Part shown: positions 34,901 to 46,900 of the stretch, one piece after another
Numbering within the stretch: the first letter of the stretch is position 1
Layout: each line of letters begins with the position of its first letter
From: Gordionus sp. m RMFG-2023
Lineage: Eukaryota; Nematomorpha; Gordioida; Chordodea; Parachordodidae
Direction: 5' to 3'
DNA: 64,000 bases
NCBI RefSeq assembly: GCF_954871325.1
Contig: NC_088778.1
Coordinates: forward strand, 19,267,120 to 19,331,119
Made by a program: the position numbers and the translations under genes
The notes under the pieces: generated by a model
What the model saw: only the letters and a program-made list of their open reading frames with translations
Database searches by the model: none
What the model was told of the DNA's origin: nothing

Positions 34901-37900
34901 TATTAATTTGTGCAGGAATCAAAATATTAATTTGTGTAAGAATTATTGTGTAAGGAATATTAAAATATTAATTTATTTAAGAATTAAAATATTGTGTAAG
35001 GATTATTAAAATATTGTAAGAACTAAAAAATAGGTTAGTTTTATTATTGGCATGAATTGGGTTGGGTTTCTTGCGAATAAAAGTATGGTATCTTTTGGAA
35101 ATTTATCCACAATTGTTTATCTTCAAATCGTTTTTGGTAATTTACTAAATATTGATTGGATTTCAGACAGGAGTATACGCTAGTCATTCTTGCTAAATGA
35201 TAATTTTCCCATGCCACATTTCGGATGATTTAATAATTGATTTTCTAAAGAATTTATAATTCCATTGATTGTACACACACATTTTTTAAACCTTTTCCTA
35301 TGCTTGCTGGGCATTGTTGTAAAACGAGATATAGAATGAGTCGAAGGAATAATAATTTATCATAATCAAATATATAACGCGAAGGCCACGATTGGGAGGA
35401 AGATAATCTTTGCGATTAAAAAACGAGCTCTTATATATAAATATGCCTTGGGGTAAAGTACCCCCTTTTCAGTATAAATTTTTGACTAAAAAACCAATGG
35501 ATATGCCTATCTCATTAGTCTTCTGATTAGCTCAGCACCTCTATGAACAATGATATTATCTTTTATAAATAAATTATAATATATTTTAATAACAAACTAG
35601 TCAAATTAGGCATGAAGCATCAGAAAAAAATCTTAGGATCTGCGGTAGCCGGTCTTTGAAAGATCGGTCAGCTTAGGTGCCGATTTCCTGAAAATAGTGG
35701 AACTCTCGGGGAAATTTTTTTAATAGGCAAGCTCGGGCATTAAAATTTTGATATATTTTTTGAAATTCAAGCGTTATTTAATTTTTATTAATAACATGAA
35801 AATAAATTACAATATGCTTATTTATCTGTATAGTAAATCTATAATTAATAATATATGAAAATAAATTACAATAGTAAATCTATAATTAATATAGTAAATT
35901 CGCAAAAAATTATACAAGTTATTTATGATGATCTAATATCACAAATACACAATACAGATATCAAACACAATTTATTTATGAAACAGTGAATGTAGAAAGA
36001 AATAGATAACCATAAAGGATATAGTCTTAATTAGAATTCAATATTATTTTATAGATTGAGCGATCAAGTTCTATCAACAGATATGCATATAAAGTTGGAC
36101 AAACAAAATTCGAACTACATGAAAATTATTATTTTTTATTAAAGTTTATATTTAACAGACTATAATATAAAAAAATGGTTTTAAGTAAAGGTGACCTAAA
36201 TTTAAATTATAAGACAAGAAAAACATTATGGAGCCAAGAGGTTTTTGAAGTGCATCCTTGAATCGATATGTTGATTCTGTTGAAACACTCATATTGAACC
36301 GAGAAGACCGGCCTGGCATTGTATTTCGCAAACTTTTGGTGCATCGTCCCAAAGGGCTGCAGATAAATGTTCAAAAAAGAATCGATGCTAATAAGATTGT
36401 TTGTTTAGTAAGTTTGAAAAGCTGTTTACAGTAATTCCAAAGATAAATCTGGAAAATTATAGTGTGTACGTTGCAGTTTCAATGAGAAAAAAAACAAGTT
36501 GCAGCTAATCGATTGCTTATACAACATTTGACTCAAATTAATTTTAATGTTGATGTTTTTATGTTTTAGTGATAATTTTAATAAAAAATAATAAATATAA
36601 ATTTTTATGTTGGAAAGTTCAAGATTTGTTTGTACAACTTTGAATGTGCATAACTTTGGACCCTGCATAGAATTTAATAAAATTCGCAGAAAACATTGAT
36701 AATTTATCCCTCTCAATTAATAAAATTTTATTGAATTATATTGAGAAATAACAGATATATTACTAAAATGAAAATGTATCAGTTCAATTGGAACACAGTG
36801 TAGATATCAAAAATGTGAAGCCAGAAAATTTGTATTAAAAAATTTAACGGGCCGATGCAGATTTTTTGTAAAATTTAAGGGTCGGACAGGGCCTTATATT
36901 TTAAGCTGAAACAGGAAAATTTCTTAAAAAATTATAAAGAGCAGGACAGGGCAAAAAATTTAACGGACCGGGTCAGATTTACAGATCTCTACTTTATATA
37001 CTATATTATATAAATTAAATTTATATTTTTAACATCAATTTTATTGATTAAAAACCTAAAAATACTTTTGGCATACATGAAAAAAAAATGTTATACTTCC
37101 ATAATTTTTTCGATTATTTGGGCTTCTCCGGATATATGAAAATGACTCAAAAATTTTCGCAAGGCAGCATCAATATTCATATCAGAGAAATCCATTTTAA
37201 GTAGTATATATCTAGGCAAGGGTAATAAATATATATCATATATTAGTGGTCATACCTTAAAATCATGATGTTAGAAGGATCTTGAATATTTCCTAAATAT
37301 TCTCCAACCTTTTGTTTAGATAATCCCTTACGATTTAATAAAAAGACTGCAATTTTCGAAGGATCATTTTCTAAAAAACCTTCCTGCATAAGTAACTTTA
37401 GGCCGATTTCTGGTTTCCTAAATAAATTATATATTGTAGCACTATTTTAAATAAGTGATCTTTTGGTTACCAGGAACAAATTGGTAATAAAATTTTTTTA
37501 TTTATAGCTCCGTCGGTTATGCAGAGCCTAAAAATAATACAGCACTTTTTTGCATAATTATATTAGCTATCACGTTCTTCCAAAAGTTCATACAAACTTT
37601 ATATTAATTCAATTTCAAACCAATATATCAAATTTAATGAAAAAATATGGTGTAATGGTTTTAATATAAAGTCTTTTTTCAAGACAGGTTCTCATTTTGA
37701 CTTTTAACCAATACAGACTCTATAATTATTTTTAATATTCAGCAAGGTCAGATTAATCAACTTTAATATATTAGTCTCTTTATGTTATCCAAATCTTCAA
37801 AATCTAAGCAAAATAAGAATTCTCTTTTTGAATTTTATGATTTTACAATCTTTATAGATATTTTTTTATCTTTTCTGTTTACTTAGATATAAAATATTAG

Positions 37901-40900
37901 TTTTATTTTTAAAGAAGATAGTAATCTGATCTATAAGACTATTATATTAGAAAATTATATCGATGTGCATTATGAAATTATAATTAGGAGGTATATAAAA
38001 AAATGTGACAGGAATCTTTATGAAACTTATTATATATAATATTAGATGTTATATATAATGTACATTTCAGGTTATATATCTGAGTTCCGATAAAGAAACC
38101 ATAATTTTCTAAAGAAATAATTTTTTTTTAAAATGAGATTCGCTTTTATTATTTAAACAACTTAAGAATCTTTCAAAAAAATTAACTCGGTAAATTTAAT
38201 AAAAAAAAATCTGAGAAAATTAAAAATAATTAGTGAGAAAATGAGAAAAATCAGTATTTTTTATCTTGATTGGAAAAAATTATAAGCATTTCAGAATATT
38301 TGTTAAAATATACTTTTAATGGCATACAGCACATTTAAAATTTATGTTGGGAAGGGAGATGGGGGGGGGGGAATATTTGCGGCAAAAACTTGAACCAAAA
38401 TGCCCCCTCCGTACGTACAACAAGAGTGAGAGAGATCGGAAAGGCTAATTTATTTTCTATCACATTAGATAAAGGTTACATGCTTACTTAATAGACAATA
38501 AGTAATAAAATATCCTTTTAAAACAGTTGTGTTTATGATTTAATGGGTAGGCCATTCCACATCAAATCAATCATTTTAAAACCCGACCATCTCAGATTTT
38601 TCTAAAATTTGGTATATAAGTTAAGGAAGTGTTGTAATTGACGAATCCAAAATATTAGCCCCTTACTCTACTAGAACCGAATATATAAGGTTCAAAGTGG
38701 CTCTGCTTGGTCATTTTTCGAAAAAAAATGATATTTTTAAATTGGGATAACTTTAATGTTAGATGCACTATATATATTATTATGGCTCATTTTATAGCCC
38801 TAAATAAACTCTTCCACGTATTTAAATGAAATTAATAAATTTTTTTTAAATTGCGGTCAAAAATTTGTAATTAATTTTTTTAAATGTTAGTACAAATTTT
38901 TTTTCCCAAATTCCAGATATTTTGTAAAGAGTACCAAGAACTGTTCATATAAAAATTTTCAGAGTGTTAAAAAAATGGTTAAGTAGGAAAAATGCTTTAA
39001 ATAAGAATTCCGCTTGATAGCCTTAATAATTTTATATAACTTAAAATTTAATTTTTGAAAATATAAGTCAATCTACCTCTTTTTTTATATTCCATGATTA
39101 ATATTTGATAAATAAAATCGCATTTTGGCACAAAAATAAAATTTCCGCTATATAACGCAAGTAATTTAAAATAGATAAAAACCTCATTTTTGTAAAATCA
39201 TTAGATGTTTTTATTTATTCGATAATATTTATAGTATTATTAATTCATAGTATACTTATAATATAGAAGCTTAGTTATATTGATTTCCTTAAATTTAATT
39301 TGTATATGGCCATTTCGGATTCTTCACGAATTAAATTATAAGTTCTTCCTGTAGTGGTCAAAAGGTTGACGACAGGGATATCATTTTTTGGAAGAATAAA
39401 AATATCAGGTATTGAAGGAAAATAAAAGGAATTAGAAGGTCCATTAGGCTGTAAAAATATTACCTTTACGTTTACCTCATCAGGACTAATAATCGGTATA
39501 TTGGCCACCCACCATTCATTATCATAAGAACAAGTTACATACCCTTTTATACCATTGGTATTCTCCCCTACTCTATTTTAAATATTTTGTAGTGTGGTTT
39601 GAACAGCACTGGAATATTTTTTCGTAATTATTTGTGAACAGGATAAACTCCATGAATTTTTTGGTTTCAGGAATGAGCTTTTGAAAACCTTTTAAAAATT
39701 CTTTCTCTTCTTGTTATTCTTCATGATTGGAATAAGAAAAATGAATATTTTTTATATTTTCCTCAGCGAATTTGAAGAAATGGCAAAGAAATTTTATTTG
39801 ATTTTCATAAGGTCGTTGTAAACTGGCCCGTGCAGCCAAGCGTTTCACAGTTCCCTTATTCCATCGCAAGCACTTTTCCCATGCGCAGTAGCAAAGAAAT
39901 GCCATTCTGCTGGGGACGCCTTTATTTAACAGCAATAAATGGTGCTAGGCTGTGTCAAGTATCAAAAAAATTTAATCGCGCAATTTGCGCAAATCTAGCG
40001 AAAAAAAAAATATAAGCCATTTTTAATGGAAAATTAAAATTTTGGCCTAAATCATTTTTTGGTATTTATAGAAATTTGAAAAAATCATTTAGGTCAACAT
40101 TTTAATTTTCCATTAAAAATGGCTTATATTTTTTTTTCGCTAGATTTGCGCAAATTGCGCGATTAAATTTTTTTGATACTTTGGACACAGCCTTATATAA
40201 AGTTATTTTATTTTTTTATTCAACACGCTTGTTTTTTTTTCTTTAACAAATAAATATTAAAAAAAAGTTGTTTATTATTTCTTTTTATAATAATTTTTTT
40301 TTACGTATTTTTTTTATCGGTAACTAACGGTATCTCGGGGAAATTTTCGATATTATTATTTTTTTTATTGTTTTCTTTTAAATATTTTTTTTATTATTTT
40401 TTTTTATTAATTTTTTTTATTTTTTTTTATTTATATTCATAATATACTAGAGAATTAAGATTTTTTCTTGAAATTTTCAATTATTTAAGATTCTATTTAA
40501 GATTTATTCTTAAAATTTTCAATTATTTAAGATTCATTTAAAATTTTTCAAATACTAGATATTTAAGATTTTTTTCTTAAAATTTAAATTTTCTAAAACT
40601 ATATAATCATAATATACTAGAGAATTAAGATTTTTTCTTGAAATTTTCAATTATTTAAGATTCATTCTAAAAATTTTCAATTTAATTTAAAATTTTGAAT
40701 CAAATACTAAATATTTAAGATAAAAATATAATCATAATATACTAGAGAATTAAGATTTTTTCTTGAAATTTTCAATCAAATTCTAGATAAATAACCAATT
40801 TATTTGAATAAACACTGATAATATAGTTATATATATAATTTTTTTTCTTAAAATTTTCAATCAAATTCTAGATAATTAACCAATTTATTTCAATAAACAA

Positions 40901-43900
40901 TGATAATATAGATATATATAATTTTAAGGAAAAACAAAAATAGTTTTATACATAATTATATCATTTAAAAATTTTATCGGTAAAAATAAGATATATATTA
41001 TAATTATGGTCTTTTAAAAAAGCTATAATTAAAAATAACAACAATAAATAAAAATAAATTAAAAATAAATAAAAAATAAATTTATAAAAAAAGATGAAAA
41101 ATTTCCCCGAGATACCGTTAGTTACCTTTTTATCTAATGGAAAAAATATTGATGCTTTTATTATTTAATATATTTTTTAAATATTAAAAAAATAAATTTT
41201 TTTTACGTATTTTTTTTATCTAATGGAAAAAATGGTAATTTTTAAATTGATGCTTTTATTATTTAATATATTTTTATTTAATAGGAATTAAGATATAATT
41301 TAGAACTAAAAGATTTTTCTACATTAGAACAGTTTATGAGTAATTATGAGAAGAATACCTTTTAAAATTATTATATTTAAAACATATTCCAATAGTATGG
41401 ACCACAATTTATAACCCAGATTGAAATTTTTCAAATATATTAGCACATGCATATCTTAGAAATATTCATGAAAAGTTATTAATCTAATAATTGTTAAAAA
41501 TTTTTTATAGATGTTGAGGAATTTAACATTATTCCCAAACAATAGGGCCAATTAATGGGATAATTGAATGTCTTATTTAATCACGAATTAAGTTTTTATT
41601 ATAATCTTTTGATACTATTAAAAATGTAATATTTCATTATATAAATAACCTTCATGCAATTTTGTCATAATATTCGTTTAATAAATTTAAAAAAATTAAT
41701 GTTAATAAAGTAAAACAACCTATATATCCTGGCAGGGGAGACCGGGGATGGTTGGGACACTTTTCGTTCAAACCTTAATAATTTTAATTAATCTGAATAT
41801 TTAAAACATCTTCTGAATCCCAGAAGTATAGGCTATTTGAAATAATTAATATATATTTTATGAAGATTATATTTTTTTAGAAAATTGAATTTAAAAAAAA
41901 AAATTTGTTTTGTCCCAACTATGACAGACTCTGTGTACGTTGGGACACACATATGTGATAGTTGGGACACTCGTGAAATAGAGGTCTAAATAAATTTAAA
42001 AATTTAAAATCAGTAATCCAGTAAGACTAGAGACTATGACACATATGATTTTATTGATAATATTGTAATTCATAATCAATAATTATATAAAAAAAAATTT
42101 AGCAAAATTTAGGAAATTTATTTTGGGGAAAAAAAAATTGTAAAGAAAAAAATGTAAAAAATATATTTTTTTAATCATAAACATAGCGAAAGATAAGTAT
42201 TTAATTATTCATTATTCACAATACTAAATTAATAATAAAATTGTTTATAAAATGAGCTAAAATGGCGTGTCCCAACTATACTATGACCAACTATGACCGA
42301 GCCCACTAACTTTATAAATATCATCCAAAATCATATTAATTCATGTTTATTGATTCTGAAAGTTTGCCAGATTGGAAAATAGGGTTTAGGCTTTCCTAAA
42401 ATCTATTTATTATGATTTTTGAAGCTTTATTTATAAATATAAACGATAAAGTTTGCAAATATTTTTTATTACTTTTGGTATGCCATAACACCTATTCTTC
42501 TGTAAAAATTAAAATACTAAATATTTTTTAGCCAATCATGTATGACAAAATTATTTATGTTAAGCTCAAATTTCCAGTCTTATAAAATAATAGCTCAAAT
42601 TATAATTAGAATGTCCTAACGTTCCCCTGTACTCAATGTACCCCGGTCTCCCCTACACCAGACTTGTTACGCTTTCCATATTTATATAGATGCATAGCCT
42701 AAGCTTAATGTTCTAAGATTTATAAATACAATTTTTTATTTTAATCATGTAAGGTGAATGTAATATCAAAATTTACTAAATAATATTTATTCAGTTAGAT
42801 ATTTTATATATAAAAGTAAAATATTTTTGTTAGCTTATTAAGACATGGTGACAGATTTCTCAATCAAATCCCAAATATGGTATTATTTTTTTACATAACA
42901 CAAAAATAAATTGGCTGAAAGATACTAAAATAAATTGCAAGGGACTTGTGAAAAACATGAACATCAATGGCTACAATTCTTATGCCATTGAATTAAAATC
43001 CAGGAAAGGCTTCAAATTTTGATCTCTTCAATAAATTGTTTCAAATAATTCTTAATTTTATAACTTTGCTAATTATGTTACCCCTATTTCCATTAGATAA
43101 AAAAAAATTATTTTTTTTAATATTTAAAAAATATATTAAATAATAAAAGCATCAATATTTTTTCCATTAGATAAAAAGAATACGTAAAAAAAAATTTATT
43201 AAAAAAAAATAATAAACAACTTTTTTTTAATATTTATTTGTTAAAGAAAAAAAACAAGCGTGTTGAATAAAAAAATAAAATAACTTTATATGACACCATT
43301 TATTGCTGTTAAATAAAGGCGTCCTTCTGCTGGGATAACGAAGTCAATCTGATGATAACACAAATTTTTTTCCTGTTTTTATATTTGGCCGCAGACCCAT
43401 CGGAATAATATAAATGTATTTATGCTCTGATAAAAAGTAATCTTTTAGAAAGTTTATTAATTTTTTTTGAAATAAATGAAATAGCAGGCATTATGTTCCA
43501 GCGACTCAGATATAGCAACATAATTTATATGATTAAATGAATTATTAACTTTGTAATATATTGCAGAGGGATGCAGGGGTGACCTGCGAAGTATGTGGTA
43601 ACTCTGTACTTCTACTTATTTTTGTTGTAGTTTTGTATTTTTGTTATATATATATGATATATATGTCGTATTGGGATTCGGAATCCGTGGGAATTCGGAA
43701 TCTCATGATTTTAAATCCTTTAATGAGAGCGATTTTAAAATGTTTAAAGTTCGATTTAACCGGAAATGTATTCTAGCATGGGTAGAGTACCCAAACTGTA
43801 AATTTCAAACAATTTTGCCATGAATTTTAGAACTACTTCTAATTTATATTAATTTTTATTTGAATTTTTCATATATATTAAAAAATACTAAAATGTCTAA

Positions 43901-46900
43901 CGCTGAAATTGGCTGAAATTTATAGGGTAAATACTCTACACATGCTGGAATACAATTCCTGTAAAATCAAATTTTTAAAATCCAAAAATCCCCCTTAGTA
44001 AATGATTTAAAATTGAGATATTCCGAATCCCCACGAATTCCGAAACCCCATACGACATATATAAATGTCGTATTGGGATATGGAATCATGTGGGATTCAG
44101 AATTACAACGTGGTGTTTCGAGATTGAATCCCCACGTTTTATTCGGAATCTTTAAAATAATTTAAATAATATTCCGAATCCCCATGTATATTTTTTAAAA
44201 CTTTTAAATTATATTTTTTTTCTACCTTTTTTGCCATCTGGCTGGCACCAGAAAATTTCATTTTTTAGAGATATTTTATTTTCTGTTTTTGTAAATTTAT
44301 ATAAAATAAAATCATAAACATTTTTCATATGAATATAAATATATATTTTTAAAAAATCCGAATTATAAAAAATTATTTATTGCAACTCATTTTGCAATTG
44401 CATAACAATGTTTTTCCATAGTTTATGATATTCCGGGATGCTCCTAAATATTTTTAGCTGTATAAATAAAAAATTAATATATTGTATGTACATCAATTAA
44501 TTTGAGGAGTATATATAGGTTATTATAAAAATAACTTAAATTACCTAGGATTGATATATCTTTGTTGGGAACTTAAAAATCATTTAATTAGAGGCAATAA
44601 ATGGTGTTTAAATTCTTCCAGCACACGTTCCTACCCATATTTTGTTCAATTTTTATTACTTTTCCTTCTAAATTATTAGGACAGATATTAGTTCTAACTG
44701 TCCTATGAATGGTAATAACATGTGATCACCTAATATAAAGTAATTTTGTTCAATTATTTGAGAATAAATTAAGTTTTGATGCCCACGATTTTTTAAATAT
44801 GAAATAAAAGAATGGGCCCTTATTAAAATATTAGAATGCTTCCCAATATTATTGGTAGCACAACTATTTTTCTATGTAATTTTATAGCCAACATTTTTTG
44901 AACAATGACTATTAGTAGACCTGTGCGCCGACGAAACTATCGGCGGCCGGCACAATTTTTAAAAAATCTAATCGACGGCCGGCGGCGCGCCGATTTTTAG
45001 CCGCCATCAATAAAATCGGCGTAAATCGGCACAGTTATAAATTTTTAATTGCTTATTAATTTTTTTTAAAAAAATAAATAAATAAACACTATTCTACAGA
45101 TATCTCGCTTTATTTTTTAATATTCATATAATAGAAAACTTATTATATCCAAAATCGATTTCGTAGTTTTATAATTATCATACATAAAAATTATTTTATT
45201 TAAATTTTCGGGACATAATGATGATCTCCTTGAATTTAACGTCAATCCAGCGGTAGAGAAAACTTTCACTAGGTGTGCTAGTCGCCGGAATGCAAAGAAT
45301 TTTTTTGTCGAGTCTGGAAAGATTGGGAAGTTCACTCTTCTTTTCTCCCCAGAAATTTAGAATGTCCATATCTCGTGAATGTCGCTTTCCAAGAAAACTG
45401 TGGCACTCTTGTTCTAAGTCACCATCATAATTTATATTTGTTGAATGTTTATTTGCTAATTTTGTCAAATAATTTGAATTTAATAATTCCTTTTCATCCT
45501 AATTAGCTATATTTACTACCTGATTATCATCATTCTCTATAAGTTTAAGATGTTTTATTATAAATTCTGAAGCTGTGCAATTTTGCTCTATTAAATACTT
45601 TGACACAATTGTCAACTTTTAAAATCTTGGATCTAAAAGAGAGGCCAATACCTAGATAATTTTAAATAAAAAATAAAAGAATATACTTAAATAATATTAC
45701 TTGCAGATTACAAACCGGAAATCGTAACGCAAGTTTTTTTTAGCATATTTTCCTTAAGTGAAATAATTTCAGAACTATCACTATCATTTACTATTAAATG
45801 TGTTTCAATATCACTTCTAAAAAGTAACGCCAAGTTTAAAGTAGGCCCTTTCTGTACTGAAAGAAATTCGACAGTTTCTTTAAATTTTGAAAGAAATGCT
45901 AATACTTCTTCTACCAGATCAGATGCATAATTTGAGAAAGTGTTTCCCAATTCTTTTCAAAACATTATTAATTAAATTCTTATTTAATCTAGATATGCTT
46001 TCTAGCATAATTAATATACTATGCCAATGTGTTGGGACATTTAATTTTAAGGTTTTCATATGCGTGGAATTATTATTATTATTATCATTGGAATTGCCAA
46101 TTTGAAAAGGGGTACCCGGGCAGTGTTGTTAAAATAGCGCGCTACTTTTTTCAGTAGCGGTAGCTTTAGCTGGCTACTTTTTTTAGTAAATAATGATAGC
46201 GGTAGCTCGCTACTAATTTAGAAAGTAGCGAAGTAGTTCAATTTTACATAATAAATACATCTAAAAATTATTAAAATATATTTTTATTAAATCGAAAATT
46301 ATAATACTTTTATTTAATTTAATATTTAAATTTATATTTAAATGTATATTTAAAAATATACATTATAAATCTAGTTATCATATAAATCTAGTTATTAAAA
46401 ATGTGTGGGATTGTTGAATATAGTGAAATTTCTTTGGAAAATGAGAAAAATATAGATTATCCTTTCCCAAAATTCAAAAAATACTTTAATCTTGAAGAAA
46501 AAATTACTACTGGATATCGGTTTCAATGCAAGAAAATTTTGCCAAACACTAGTAGAGTCTTTGCTAAAAGGCATTGAGAAAAGGTCAAAACATTATTTTT
46601 ATTTTCTATTATACAATTATATAAAATGAATGATTTATTGCTTGATTTAATATATTATTAATTACCTTGTGTATAATAATTGTATTTTAAAAATCTTTAT
46701 TTACCATAATTTAATGTTATTTTAATATTTTTTTATAAATGAATCTAAATCTCAGATAAATTTAAATTTTGAAAATTAAAAAGGTATTCTTCTTATTTTA
46801 TAATTAATACAATCGTTTTATATAAGTTAGATTTCCAGATCTGTATGATGATAATGTAATAGCTGCTATCGTTCATCCCAGTTTTAAGTTAAATTGGCCA

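Larger units (their letters stand above)
39914..43324. mobile_element. fold-back element with 9-bp TSD
   Basis: Ends GGACGCCTTTATTTAACAGC and GCTGTTAAATAAAGGCGTCC, flanked by TTCTGCTGG at 39,905-39,913 and 43,325-43,333. The left arm, once the two nested elements at 39,948-40,193 and 40,319-41,126 are ignored, is the reverse complement of the right arm (about 43,080-43,324): AACACGCTTG, TAACAAATAAATATT, ACGTATT, ATCTAATGGAAAAAATATTG. The loop is AT-rich and holds a third inserted TIR element. A 9-bp duplication and long inverted ends recall Mutator-like elements, but no transposase is present. Confidence 0.88.

Noticed and set aside
41734-42656. An 8-bp target duplication for the AGGGGAGACC element
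   Set aside because: The flanks ATCCTGGC and ACACCAGA do not match; no duplication claimed.
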